DNA of 64,000 nucleotides from Pseudobdellovibrionaceae bacterium (GCA_016719575.1 JADJYV010000013.1:1612001-1676000); one strand, 5' to 3'; counted from the stretch's first letter, positions 1 through 8,433 are shown. Numbers and translations are program-made. The notes: a model not told the origin generated them from the letters alone.

Positions 1-490
1 TACAGCCTTCAGATATCTTTAGGTATGCACGATGCCCAGGTTGAGAATTTACCCTCGGTGTCGTTTCCTCTTGTAGATATGTGGGCAAATTAAAGTACGT
101 CTTTTTTGTGTCTCCACTGTCAGAGTTTTTTAGGATTTTAGCAATGTTTTGAAACTCGCCAGAGCCAACAAAAAGATCAGCTTCGGGAAGTCCCTCTACC
201 AAATCATCTTTATAGCGCTGAGTGAGGCAACCAGCCACTACCACTTTTTTAAGCTGACCTGACTTTTTCAGTTCGGCCATCTCCAAAATCTTTTGAATGG
301 ACTCTTTTTTTGAATCCTCAATAAAGCCGCAGGTGTTAACGATAACCGTATCCGCATCCGCGTGATCACCAACGACTTCATAGCCTTCCTTAAGAAGTGT
401 TCCTGCCATAATTTCGCTATCCACCAAATTCTTAGGACATCCTAAGCTAATAAAATGAATTTTTTTTGTTTCTGGGTTTTGTTGCTTCAT
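1..490 (-). CDS. rimO: Ribosomal protein S12 methylthiotransferase RimO (N-terminal part, cut by window edge)
   Basis: Radical-SAM enzyme that adds a methylthio group to an aspartate of ribosomal protein S12. Only the first 163 codons lie in the window. Visible are the UPF0004 domain with the RimO-type signature ISLGCPKNLVDSE (Cys18) and two further conserved cysteines in VNTCGF and VAGCLTQRY; these three cysteines bind the auxiliary cluster. The sequence stops at YLKISEGC, the first cysteine of the CxxxCxxC radical-SAM motif. The ISLGCPKN signature favours RimO over MiaB. The ATG at 490-488 overlaps the stop of the upstream lolA-like gene (ATGA), so the two are probably co-transcribed. Confidence 0.93.
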   Translation of the reverse strand, partial: MKQQNPETKKIHFISLGCPKNLVDSEIMAGTLLKEGYEVVGDHADADTVIVNTCGFIEDSKKESIQKILEMAELKKSGQLKKVVVAGCLTQRYKDDLVEGLPEADLFVGSGEFQNIAKILKNSDSGDTKKTYFNLPTYLQEETTPRVNSQPGHRAYLKISEGC

Positions 491-1176
491 AAATTAGTCA
501 CCTGGGCATCTTTCGGAACTTTGTACTTAAAAAGACTTCGTTTTTCAGATTTTAAGAACTCTGTTTTTTTCATTTCGATCACTGTCGAATTATCAACATC
601 ATCTTTATAAGAGATTTTTCGAATCTCTTTTGAAGCTATGTCGATTCCCAAGTGAAGTTGCTTCACGCGAACATCTTGGGAGCGCGGCTTGAGCTCAACG
701 TCCAAAACCCCTTGCTCAGAGCGCGTCTCAGATGTAATTTCAAAGTTTTTGTCGATGGGCTCCCTGCCAATCAACATAGAGATTAGAATTTGTGATTGGG
801 TATTCTTACTTAGTTTTGCTTTTGCGACTTGGATTGATCCGCCCAAATCTTTTGGTGGATACTGCACATTCCAAATGTTCTCACCGTCAAACAAGAGAAG
901 ACTCTCATCAGGAGAGTCATTTTCCCAGCGAAACTTCCCTCGAGCAAGATAAACATGGCCAGCATATACAGTGGTCTTACCCATAAGTTCTGAAGTAACC
1001 TTCTTTTCGGTCGCAATTTTTATCATTTTGCTTCCGCGATATTTCTTGCTGACACTTTTTAAAAAGTTTGTCGCCGACTCGGGCTTCTTGGCAACTTCCG
1101 CTAAAGCAGTATCTAAATTTGCAAAAGACAACAGGGCAAACAAGGTCATTACAATGGACAACTTTATATGAATCAT
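487..1176 (-). CDS. lolA: LolA-like outer-membrane lipoprotein carrier protein
   Basis: Periplasmic chaperone family that carries lipoproteins from the LolCDE transporter to the outer membrane. The 229-residue product starts with a signal peptide (MIHIKLSIVMTLFALLSF, probable cleavage after LDTALA). The mature part has the LolA pattern: ATNFLKSVSKKYRGSK at the start, then alternating strands with GKFRWEND and LLLFDGENIWNVQYP, the family's half-barrel core. Its end overlaps the rimO start by 4 bases. Assigned by pattern recognition; other members of the LolA superfamily (LolA-like, LppX-like) are possible, but length and signal peptide fit LolA. Confidence 0.8.
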   Translation of the reverse strand: MIHIKLSIVMTLFALLSFANLDTALAEVAKKPESATNFLKSVSKKYRGSKMIKIATEKKVTSELMGKTTVYAGHVYLARGKFRWENDSPDESLLLFDGENIWNVQYPPKDLGGSIQVAKAKLSKNTQSQILISMLIGREPIDKNFEITSETRSEQGVLDVELKPRSQDVRVKQLHLGIDIASKEIRKISYKDDVDNSTVIEMKKTEFLKSEKRSLFKYKVPKDAQVTNL

Positions 1177-1188
1177 TGTGAGCTTATA

Positions 1189-1914
1189 TCAAATACTTGG
1201 ACGCCCCGCAAGGCTGGCTCTTTGGGCTAGGGTCCAAACTGTAAAATTCTTCGGCTTTCCGAGTGTTTTCCATGCGGCCAAGGCCGTCCCCCCTGTAGTA
1301 TATACGTCATCTACAAATATGACCTTCTTGCTAGATCTAAGAGACCGAAAGCTCGTCCGTGAAAAGTTTTCAATCAGGTCGATCTCTATTCTAAAACGCT
1401 GCCCGCGATTTTTTGACTTCTGTTGAAGTCGTTCGCCGCAATTTTTCCGCGCAAGACATGGAAGAAGTGTTGCTCCCGTTTCTTCGGCAAGACCCCTTGC
1501 AAATAAGCTTGCATGATCTTCAACTTTGCTCCGAGAGGGACTCGGAATGATTACCCAAGGAAGTATTCTCTTGTCACTTTGAAGTTCATAGCCCAAATGT
1601 CGCCGCCAAAACTCTTGGGCGTAGATGCGCCAAAGATCTCGGCCTTGTTCTCCTTTTAATGCGATCAGGACCCTTGAAAGCACTTCTTGTTTGTTGGGAT
1701 ACCAATTAAAGAGTGAGTAAACTGAAAACGCATGTCGATTCAGGCAAGTCACCTTGTCTACTTCCGACCATCGCCACAATTCGGCCGAGCAACAAGGGCA
1801 CAGACCATCTTCTTTCGGAAAAAGAGATCCGCAATACAAACATCCTCTGAACCCTAGCCAATAAATATTCATTCCTGTGTTCATCTGGCAATGTGGCTGC
1901 AATCGAATTGCCAA
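1189..1914 (-). CDS. comF: ComF family phosphoribosyltransferase-like protein
   Basis: ComF-family protein, associated with DNA uptake and transformation in many bacteria. The N-terminus has a zinc ribbon (CLYC and CPCC, Cys25/28 and Cys39/42). The C-terminus holds a type I phosphoribosyltransferase domain with the PRPP-binding loop VIFVDDVYTTGGTA. Length (241) is typical. The listed start is a TTG immediately after the rlmH stop; ATG codons 10 and 14 residues downstream lie closer to the zinc ribbon and are plausible alternatives, and no convincing Shine-Dalgarno settles the choice. Whether it acts in competence here cannot be told from the sequence. Confidence 0.85.
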   Translation of the reverse strand: MAIRLQPHCQMNTGMNIYWLGFRGCLYCGSLFPKEDGLCPCCSAELWRWSEVDKVTCLNRHAFSVYSLFNWYPNKQEVLSRVLIALKGEQGRDLWRIYAQEFWRRHLGYELQSDKRILPWVIIPSPSRSKVEDHASLFARGLAEETGATLLPCLARKNCGERLQQKSKNRGQRFRIEIDLIENFSRTSFRSLRSSKKVIFVDDVYTTGGTALAAWKTLGKPKNFTVWTLAQRASLAGRPSI

Positions 1915-2385
1915 TTACGAATTGTGGTAGGGCAGACCTCGAATAATCGTGAAGGCCCTATAGACTTGCTCAAGTACAACAGTCTGGGCTAGCAAGTGAT
2001 TCATAACCATTGGTGAGAGGCTTATTATTTCTTGAGCCCTCAATCGAACTTCTTCAGAAACTCCGTAAGCTCCTCCGACGATAAAAACCGCTCTTTTTTT
2101 TGAGCTGCTAAGAACATTTTCGATTTTTTTTGAAAACTCTCTAGAATTTAAGCTTCGTCCGCGCTCATCAAAAACTATTACAACGTCGTCCTTTGTTAAG
2201 GATGTCAAAATAAGTTCTGACTCTGCTTTTTTTTTAGCCTGCGCGTCTTCGCGAGATGATTTTTTGGGCTTTAGATTTAGAATTTCAAAACTATTAAAAT
2301 GAGAAATCTTTTGCGTGTAAAGCCTCGCCGCCTCTTCGGACCAAGGTTCCTTCGCTGTCGCCACCGTCAACAAAACCAATTTCAT
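1915..2385 (-). CDS. rlmH: 23S rRNA pseudouridine-1915 N3-methyltransferase RlmH
   Basis: SPOUT-class methyltransferase that modifies pseudouridine 1915 in helix 69 of 23S rRNA on the assembled 70S ribosome. The 156-residue product matches the family length and shows the C-terminal trefoil-knot signature FIVGGAYGVSEEVRLRA, then LSPMVMNHLLAQTVVLEQVYRAF and the terminal GLPYHNS (family usually ends in PYHK/H). The gene follows the nadD-rsfS fusion with a 1-base gap and abuts comF, so it is probably in one transcript with ribosome maturation genes, matching the common rsfS-rlmH pairing. Confidence 0.95.
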   Translation of the reverse strand: MKLVLLTVATAKEPWSEEAARLYTQKISHFNSFEILNLKPKKSSREDAQAKKKAESELILTSLTKDDVVIVFDERGRSLNSREFSKKIENVLSSSKKRAVFIVGGAYGVSEEVRLRAQEIISLSPMVMNHLLAQTVVLEQVYRAFTIIRGLPYHNS

Positions 2386-2386
2386 A

Positions 2387-3403
2387 TTATTTTATGTATG
2401 GATCTTTTAGATTGAGGTCTTTTCCATCTTTCCAAAGTTTTTCAAGGGAGTATTCTTGGCGAACATAGTCATAGAACACATGAATAATTAGCGAACCATA
2501 ATCCACTAAAACCCAACGGCCTTCGTCTACTCCCTCAATGCTTTGGGGGAGGACATTGTACTCTTCTTTCACCGCCTGAACAACGTTCTCAGCCATTGAA
2601 GATGCATGACGGGTGCTTGTTCCAGACGCAATGAGTGTATATTCAGAGGGGGCGGAAATTCCTGTGAGATCAAATCCACGTACCTGAATCGCTTTTTTTG
2701 AAAACAAAATGTCTCCACAGAAGGACGTGAATTTTGCGAAATCTCCAATCTTATCGCCAATTGGACGATACAAGCCATTTTCGCGAATATATGACTCTAC
2801 CGAAAGCGGAAGCACTTTTTCCACTGGGCGATTGGCCCTGAGTAATTTGCGCACCTCGCTTGCGGAAACCTCAACGTCCTCTAAGCGTATAAATTGAACA
2901 TTGCGGCCCGTCTTAAGTTCGATAAAATTGAAGTCGTATTCCGCAACAAGATCCTTAAAGTATTCCGGAAGCTCGTTCGCTTCTTGTGGAATTGCCCATC
3001 CGGGACGAGTGGTCACGATCAAATTAGCTTCAGTAAGAATTTTTTTATAATCTTTCCACTGGCTGAAGTTCTCAAACTGATCAGCTCCAATTATCAAGTA
3101 AAGATCTTCTGGATCTACGTCTTTACGCAGACTCATCACGGTATCAATTGTGTAACTCAATCCTCCGCGACGAAGCTCCTGATCATCAACAAAAAAGTGC
3201 TTTCCATATGATTTCAAAGATTGACGAACAAGCTCCAGTCGCTGCTCGGCAGAAGGACCTTCGATTTCTATTTTAAGTGGATTTTGGGCAGCGGGTACAA
3301 CGTGAACCCTGTCCAAACCTGCCTTTTTTTGTACGGTCAAAAGGCTATTGATATGGCCCATATGTGGGGGATTGAAACTCCCTCCGAAAATTCCAATTCT
3401 CAT
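2387..3403 (-). CDS. nadD-rsfS: Fusion of nicotinate-nucleotide adenylyltransferase (NadD) and ribosome silencing factor (RsfS)
   Basis: Residues 1 to about 212 are NadD, which makes deamido-NAD from nicotinate mononucleotide and ATP. They show GIFGGSFNPPHMGH (nucleotide-binding H/TxGH motif) and near the end VSASEVRKLLR (ISSTxIR-like motif). Residues about 215-338 are RsfS/RsfA/Iojap, which binds L14 and blocks subunit joining: DILFSKKAIQVRGFD, then LIASGTSTRHASSMAENV, then RWVLVDYGSLIIHVF. Most bacteria encode these as two neighbouring genes; here one uninterrupted 338-codon frame covers both, joined by GDKIGDFAKFTSF. The start overlaps the obgE stop by 4 bases (ATGA). Confidence 0.93.
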   Translation of the reverse strand: MRIGIFGGSFNPPHMGHINSLLTVQKKAGLDRVHVVPAAQNPLKIEIEGPSAEQRLELVRQSLKSYGKHFFVDDQELRRGGLSYTIDTVMSLRKDVDPEDLYLIIGADQFENFSQWKDYKKILTEANLIVTTRPGWAIPQEANELPEYFKDLVAEYDFNFIELKTGRNVQFIRLEDVEVSASEVRKLLRANRPVEKVLPLSVESYIRENGLYRPIGDKIGDFAKFTSFCGDILFSKKAIQVRGFDLTGISAPSEYTLIASGTSTRHASSMAENVVQAVKEEYNVLPQSIEGVDEGRWVLVDYGSLIIHVFYDYVRQEYSLEKLWKDGKDLNLKDPYIK

Positions 3404-4431
3404 ACGTCGTCCTCTTGAAAGATCTTATGCGTTAATTCAAAAACTAATTCTTTAATATTTTTGCCAGTCACCGCAGATACGGCAAGAGGGTCCACGCCTG
3501 TTCTTTTTTTGAATGCTATCTTAAGACGCTCCAATTCATCTGGTGCAAGCGTGTCGATTTTATTAAGCACCACAAACTGCTTGCGATCTGAGAGGGAAAA
3601 AAATCCTTCCTTCTCTTTGCTATTCTGGTCGTACATCTTAAGCTCGTTGTTAATATCTTCAAAATCAGAAATCGGATCGCGCCCAGAAAGACCTGAGGCA
3701 TCAATCAAATGAATAAAAAACCGCGTTCGCTCAATATGTTTTAAAAATTGAATGCCAAGGCCGACCCCTTGATGCGCGCCCTTCACAAGACCTGGAATGT
3801 CTGCCACCACAAATGATTTGAAATCAGCCGCCTTAACTACACCTAAATTTGGCGTAAGCGTTGTAAATGGATAGTCTGCAATTTTTGGTTTTGCCGCAGA
3901 AATTCTTGAAATGAGCGTGGACTTGCCTGCATTTGGAAATCCAATAATTCCGACATCAGCTATAAGTTTGAGTTCGAGCTTAACCTCAAGCTGTTGCCCA
4001 GGCTCGCCTGGCTGTGCAAACTCAGGCGCTTGATTTACGCTGTTTTTAAAAAAGGCATTCCCTTTGCCTCCGCGGCCACCCTTAAACAAAACGTACTCGT
4101 GAATTCCTGTCATATCGACTAGGACATCGCCGTCCATATTTCTAACGAGAGTTCCCTCGGGAACTACGATGACCATGTCTTCGCCATTCATTCCAGAGCA
4201 ATTTGCTCCGGAACCCGGTTGCCCGTTTTGAGCAGGATATTTTTTATTATTTCTAATATCGATAAGTGAATTCACATGACGAGAGGCTCTCAAGATCAAA
4301 TCACCCCCCTTGCCTCCATCTCCCCCATCGGGGCCTCCGCGAGGAGTCATGGCTTCGCGACGAAAACTCACTGCCCCGGGGCCGCCATGCCCTGAGGAAA
4401 CTGTGATTTTCACTTCATCAATAAACTTCAT
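3400..4431 (-). CDS. obgE: GTPase ObgE/CgtA
   Basis: Ribosome-associated GTPase acting in 50S assembly and the stringent response. The N-terminal glycine-rich Obg fold (KITVSSGHGGPGAVSFRREA, GGDGGKGGDLI) is followed by the G domain with G1 GFPNAGKST, G3 DIPGLVKGAH and G4 NKID. The product is 343 residues and lacks a long C-terminal OCT-type tail. I chose the ATG at 4431 because Obg proteins begin MKFIDEV; a TTG six codons upstream (4449) is in frame but adds non-family residues. It is separated from rpmA by a terminator hairpin, so it may have its own promoter or depend on read-through. Confidence 0.95.
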   Translation of the reverse strand: MKFIDEVKITVSSGHGGPGAVSFRREAMTPRGGPDGGDGGKGGDLILRASRHVNSLIDIRNNKKYPAQNGQPGSGANCSGMNGEDMVIVVPEGTLVRNMDGDVLVDMTGIHEYVLFKGGRGGKGNAFFKNSVNQAPEFAQPGEPGQQLEVKLELKLIADVGIIGFPNAGKSTLISRISAAKPKIADYPFTTLTPNLGVVKAADFKSFVVADIPGLVKGAHQGVGLGIQFLKHIERTRFFIHLIDASGLSGRDPISDFEDINNELKMYDQNSKEKEGFFSLSDRKQFVVLNKIDTLAPDELERLKIAFKKRTGVDPLAVSAVTGKNIKELVFELTHKIFQEDDV

Positions 4432-4469
4432 ATAAAAGTCCCGCGCCAAAATTCTTAGGGCTGAAATGC

Positions 4470-4493
4470 AAAAAGGGACCGATCATCGGCCCC
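4470..4493 (-). terminator. Rho-independent terminator after rpmA
   Basis: Read on the minus strand: stem GGGGCCGA, loop TGA, stem TCGGTCCC (one G-U pair), followed by five T. It lies 57 bases after the rpmA stop and 39 bases before the obgE start, so it probably ends or attenuates the rplU-rpmA transcript. Confidence 0.8.
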
Positions 4494-4550
4494 TCGTTTA
4501 ATAAAGGAATTCGCGTTGTTTGTACAAACCTAAACGACGACTTGTATCAA

Positions 4551-4811
4551 TTACGCAGTCTTAGGATATACGCTGATTTTGAAACGCTCCTTTGAATAGC
4601 GTTCAAATTTAACGTGTCCTTCAATAATTGAATAAATCGTATGGTCGCGCCCAATTTTTACGTTATTGCCCACGTGAAATTTTGTACCACGTTGACGGAC
4701 AATGATTGTGCCAGGAAGAACCTGTTCGCCACCAAATCTCTTTACGCCAAGCCGCTTACTCTGTGAATCGCGACCATTCTTTGTACTACCACCGGCCTTC
4801 TTACTTGCCAT
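4551..4811 (-). CDS. rpmA: 50S ribosomal protein L27
   Basis: L27 sits near the peptidyl transferase centre of the large subunit. The 86-residue product shows MASKKAGGSTKNGRDS at the N-terminus and the family signature VLPGTIIVRQRGTKFHVGNNV. The N-terminus begins directly with the mature-like MASKKAGGST, with no cleavable Firmicute-type extension. It is 29 bases downstream of rplU, the usual order rplU-rpmA-obgE. Confidence 0.98.
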   Translation of the reverse strand: MASKKAGGSTKNGRDSQSKRLGVKRFGGEQVLPGTIIVRQRGTKFHVGNNVKIGRDHTIYSIIEGHVKFERYSKERFKISVYPKTA

Positions 4812-4840
4812 GACTCTAACTCCGTTTAATCAATAAAAGT

Positions 4841-5425
4841 TTATGCTTTTTTGCTAGTTTTCTTTGTTACTTTTTTCTTGGCCGCGGCCTTTTTCGCTGG
4901 CTTTTTAGCTGCTTTTTTTGCCGTTGCCTTTTTTACTACCTTTTTTTTAGTAACTTTTTTAACTTCTTGTTTCAAAATTTCGCCAGCATCTCCACCGCCA
5001 ATAGCTGCTTCAACTCGTGTTTTGCGAGCAAGCTGCTTGTCTTGGATTTTCTGGAGTCGTACAGCTGCCATGTCCTTAACGACAGGCGATGATTCAGACT
5101 TGGTTACTTTTCCATCTGGAGAAGTGATTGCTTTTACAAAGATTTCTGTAAAATCTTGTTTGTGAGTTGCAAACCGACGATAGCCGTGGCGACGCTTCTT
5201 TTTGAAAACGATTTTCTTGCGTGTTTTCGCCTGCTTAGTGACTATAACTGTAACCGACGCGTTCTTAACTAGTGGTTGTCCGATAACTGCAGGGTCTCCG
5301 CCAATCATCAAAACTTCACCAATGTTAAACTCTTTACCAAGATCTTGATCAAGCTTATCAACTTGAAGAACATCGCCTGCTTGAACTTTATATTGTTTTC
5401 CACCGGTACGAATAATTGCGTACAT
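4841..5425 (-). CDS. rplU: 50S ribosomal protein L21 with long lysine/alanine-rich C-terminal tail
   Basis: Residues 1 to about 103 are ordinary L21 (MYAIIRTGGKQYKVQAGD, KKRRHGYRRFATHKQDFTEI). The protein then continues to 194 residues, against about 103 in E. coli. The extension has a helical middle part (AAVRLQKIQDKQLARKTRVEAA) and ends in KKAAKKPAKKAAAKKK-type repeats that resemble histone H1-like or HU-tail sequences. The frame is open and not interrupted. The tail may bind rRNA or DNA, but that is inference. A clear Shine-Dalgarno (GGAGG) precedes the ATG. Confidence 0.95.
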   Translation of the reverse strand: MYAIIRTGGKQYKVQAGDVLQVDKLDQDLGKEFNIGEVLMIGGDPAVIGQPLVKNASVTVIVTKQAKTRKKIVFKKKRRHGYRRFATHKQDFTEIFVKAITSPDGKVTKSESSPVVKDMAAVRLQKIQDKQLARKTRVEAAIGGGDAGEILKQEVKKVTKKKVVKKATAKKAAKKPAKKAAAKKKVTKKTSKKA

Positions 5426-5459
5426 GAATAACCTCCAGCTACCCGAAATAAGCCCTGCT

Positions 5460-5489
5460 TAAATGCCACCTTGCACCAGTCTTTGTCAA
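5460..5489 (-). promoter_or_regulatory. Possible sigma-70-type promoter of rplU-rpmA
   Basis: Minus-strand TTGACA (5489-5484) is a perfect -35 box. Eighteen bases further lies CATTTA (5465-5460), a weak -10. The start codon of rplU is 35 bases downstream. The -10 is poor, so this rests mainly on the -35 and position. Confidence 0.4.
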
Positions 5490-5625
5490 CTGATTAGAAG
5501 TTATTTTTTGAGCATGTCTCAGAAGGTTAAAAGACTAACCCCGGCAAGCGCCAAAGGCAACTTATTTTAAGCAGCCGCCGATCACTTACATCCGCAATGA
5601 TTTCAGTGGCTTAAGGAGCCGCTCT

Positions 5626-7158
5626 CTAGACGAAAAAGATTTCGTATTGCTCTATGTGGTAGTTTGGCTCGATTTTAAATGCCACGGATTTGCCGAGCTT
5701 CTTTTCAATATGCTCGAGGCTTTCCCCTTCCATTTCATAGATCCAATCAACCACTTCGGCGTGGCAATGGACGACAATGTTGGTTTTCTTGTTTTCTAAG
5801 ATGCCCGCATCTCGCTCGAGTTCTCTGAAGATCTCATTTGCAATTGTGGACTTGCGTTTGATGTACCCCTTGCCCTCGCAGTAAGAGCAAGGCTCACACA
5901 AGGTTTTGATAAGGCTCGGGCGTATTCGCTTGCGAGTCATTTCAACAAGCCCTAACTGAGACATTGAAACAATGTTAGTTCTCGCGCGGTCTTTCTGTAG
6001 TTCCTCAGCCAGAGCATCGAGAACTTTTTCACGGTGGGATTCTTTTTCCATATCGATAAAGTCGATAATGATGATCCCCCCACAATTTCTAATCCTTAAC
6101 TGATGAGCAATTTCGCGAACGGCTTCAAGATTGGTTTTTAGTATTGTATCCTCAAGGTCTTTTTTGCCAACAAACTTGCCCGTATTAACGTCTATCACCA
6201 CGAGAGCTTCGGCTTCGTCGATGACAATATATCCTCCGGACTTCAGCCAAATTTTTCTTTCCATTGAGCGAGAGATCTCGATGTCGATGTCATACAAATC
6301 AAAGAGGGGTTTTTTTTCCTCATAAAGAACCACGTTCTGCTTATACTTCGGCATAAGCTGAGAGACAAACTTCACCACTTTTTTGTGAATTTCCTCATCG
6401 TCAACCCAAACGCTGGAAACATCCTCGTTCATCAAGTCACGCAACGCCCGTAATTCGACCTCTGGCTCTTGGTGAATCATTCCTGGAGTTTTCTTTTTTT
6501 CGTAATTTTTAAAAATTTCTTTGCTGAGACGATCAAGGTACTCAATGTCAGATCTCAGGCTCTCTTCTGTGGCACCTTCGCCGGCAGTCCTCACAATGAC
6601 ACCACCTTGCGGATTAATTTTCTGCACCATGTGGCGTAAGTTCTCTCGCGTTTCGTCGTTTTCGATTCGCCGAGAAACACCCAGATGCCGCACTGTGGGC
6701 AAATAAACAATAAAACGACCCGGTAAAGAAATGTGGGTTGTTAAGCGGGCGCCCTTAGTGCCCAAGGGATCTTTCGCCACCTGAACCAAAATGGATTGGC
6801 CCTCTTTAATTAAATCCTGAATGGGGGTCTTGTTTTGCTGACTTGTTGACGGATGGTTGTCGGATTCTGGCTCCGATCCAAGCACTTCATCTCGGTCAAT
6901 ATCAGAAAACGGATAGGAGTCAGAATCGACATCCTCCCGGATGTCACCAACATAAAGAAAAGCTGCTTTATCAAGACCAATATCAACAAAGGCCGCTTGC
7001 ATTCCGGGCAACACTCGAATCACGTGGCCACGATGAACAGAGCCGACCAAGGTCGGAGATGTTTTTCGTTCGATCTTAAGGTCCGTTAAAATTCCGCCGT
7101 CCACGTAAGCAACACGAGTTTCATGGGGTTTTACATTAATGAGAATTTCTGAAGACAT
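5626..7158 (-). CDS. rng: Ribonuclease E/G family endoribonuclease
   Basis: Endoribonuclease for rRNA processing and mRNA decay. The 510-residue product begins MSSEILINVKPHETRVAYVDGG and carries an S1-like RNA-binding segment (GHVIRVLPGMQAAFVDIGLDKAAFLYVGDI). The catalytic region has IDVNTGKF and IIIDFIDM (metal-binding aspartates) and the zinc-link CEPCSYCEGKGY. There is an acidic insert (about residues 75-110) between S1 strands. It has no long RNase E scaffold C-terminus, so its size fits RNase G. A GGGGAAGAAA ribosome site precedes the ATG. It lies upstream of rplU with 200 bases between. Confidence 0.93.
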   Translation of the reverse strand: MSSEILINVKPHETRVAYVDGGILTDLKIERKTSPTLVGSVHRGHVIRVLPGMQAAFVDIGLDKAAFLYVGDIREDVDSDSYPFSDIDRDEVLGSEPESDNHPSTSQQNKTPIQDLIKEGQSILVQVAKDPLGTKGARLTTHISLPGRFIVYLPTVRHLGVSRRIENDETRENLRHMVQKINPQGGVIVRTAGEGATEESLRSDIEYLDRLSKEIFKNYEKKKTPGMIHQEPEVELRALRDLMNEDVSSVWVDDEEIHKKVVKFVSQLMPKYKQNVVLYEEKKPLFDLYDIDIEISRSMERKIWLKSGGYIVIDEAEALVVIDVNTGKFVGKKDLEDTILKTNLEAVREIAHQLRIRNCGGIIIIDFIDMEKESHREKVLDALAEELQKDRARTNIVSMSQLGLVEMTRKRIRPSLIKTLCEPCSYCEGKGYIKRKSTIANEIFRELERDAGILENKKTNIVVHCHAEVVDWIYEMEGESLEHIEKKLGKSVAFKIEPNYHIEQYEIFFV

Positions 7159-7285
7159 TTTCTTCCCCTACCTATCCCTTGGTCCAAGCCTTAGTCTAGT
7201 TCCGACGACAAAGGCAATGAGTATTTAATCTTTATTACTATTTATCCGAAAGAGTAACTGAAAACTCTTGAAAGGGAAACTCCGC

Positions 7286-8374
7286 ATGGCAACAATTGAC
7301 GAGCTATTTAAGTTAATGGTGGAGCAAGGCGCATCTGACTTGCACATCACTAGCGGAGCTCCGCCTTACCTTCGCCTTCATGGCAATATGATTCCATTAA
7401 ACTATCGGGAGCTTTCCAACCAAGATGTACAAGGTTTAATCTTTGAAATCCTCTCAGAAAAACAAAAAAAAGGTTTCGTTGAAAAATGGGAATTGGACTG
7501 CGCATACACTCTGTCTGGAGTCGGGCGCTTTCGTTGCAATATCTTTATGCAACGAAAGGGACTTGGGGCCGTCTTTCGAATTATCCCTGAAAAAATTAAG
7601 ACGCCCAAAGAATTAAATTTGCCACCAGCCATAATGGACGTCATTGATTGCGAAAAAGGTCTAATTCTAGTAACTGGACCTACAGGGTCCGGAAAATCAA
7701 CAACATTAGCTTCACTTATTCATCATATCAACGCCACACGCGAAGCCCACATAATCACGGTTGAAGATCCTATTGAGTTTGTGCATCCGAACATCAAAGC
7801 TCTTATTAATCAACGTGAAGTTGGGAGCCATACAAAATCCTTCGCAAACGCCCTCAAAGCGGCGCTGCGCGAGGATCCAGATATTTTGCTCGTGGGAGAG
7901 TTGCGAGACCTTGAAACCATTTCTCTTGCGCTGACAGCGGCAGAAACCGGGCATATTGTGTTCGGAACCCTCCACACAAATAGTGCGGCAAAAACAATAG
8001 ACAGGATTATTGACGTTTTCCCAGCCGGGCAACAACAACAAATTAGAACAATGCTGGCAGAGAGTTTGAGAGGGGTTATCGCTCAAACTCTCTTCACGCG
8101 CGCCGATGGCCAAGGCCGAATTGCTGCTTACGAAATTTTGCGAAACACAAAGGCCATTGCCAATCTTATTCGTGATAGTAAAATCCATCAGATCCCATCG
8201 GCCATGCAGACAGGATCTTCGAGCGGAATGATTCTATTTGAAAAATACATCGAAGAACTGGTCAAAAAAGGCAAAATCTCTGCCCATGATGCAAAGACCT
8301 TCCTCGGAAAAGAGGCCGAAAGCACCGTTGCTCAGCAGCAGACGGCTGTTGGTACAAAAACGAGGGTCGGATAG
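7286..8374 (+). CDS. pilT: Twitching motility retraction ATPase PilT
   Basis: Hexameric ATPase that retracts type IV pili. The product of 362 residues shows the PilT N-terminus (GASDLHITSGAPPYLRLHG), Walker A GPTGSGKSTT, the Asp box with EDPDILLVGELRD, the His box (TGHIVFGTLHTNSA) and the PilT-specific AESLRGVIAQTL. I start at the ATG at 7286, which has AAGGG nine bases upstream; a TTG six codons earlier is also in frame but would place that ribosome site inside the gene. No other pilus genes are nearby. Confidence 0.95.
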   Translation: MATIDELFKLMVEQGASDLHITSGAPPYLRLHGNMIPLNYRELSNQDVQGLIFEILSEKQKKGFVEKWELDCAYTLSGVGRFRCNIFMQRKGLGAVFRIIPEKIKTPKELNLPPAIMDVIDCEKGLILVTGPTGSGKSTTLASLIHHINATREAHIITVEDPIEFVHPNIKALINQREVGSHTKSFANALKAALREDPDILLVGELRDLETISLALTAAETGHIVFGTLHTNSAAKTIDRIIDVFPAGQQQQIRTMLAESLRGVIAQTLFTRADGQGRIAAYEILRNTKAIANLIRDSKIHQIPSAMQTGSSSGMILFEKYIEELVKKGKISAHDAKTFLGKEAESTVAQQQTAVGTKTRVG

Positions 8375-8402
8375 GTTTTTGACTTTCTGTATCGCCACAG
8401 CT

Positions 8403-8431
8403 AACCTCCCAGTGAGAGTAATTGGGAGGTT
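8403..8431 (+). promoter_or_regulatory. Hairpin after pilT that sequesters the deoC ribosome-binding site
   Basis: AACCTCCCA (8403-8411) pairs perfectly with TGGGAGGTT (8423-8431) around an 11-base loop. The right arm contains the GGAGG (8425-8429) that serves as the Shine-Dalgarno of deoC. A short T-run follows (8430-8432), so the same hairpin could act as a weak pilT terminator. Translation control of deoC is inferred from the pairing only. Confidence 0.55.
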
Positions 8432-8433
8432 TC

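Noticed and set aside
4665..4685. Partial parS-like match (CACGTGAAA) inside rpmA
   Set aside because: Only one half resembles parS and it lies in conserved L27 coding sequence.
4851..5165. Plus-strand frame opposite the L21 tail, very rich in Phe
   Set aside because: It is the mirror of the lysine/alanine repeat on the other strand, with no ribosome site or family similarity.
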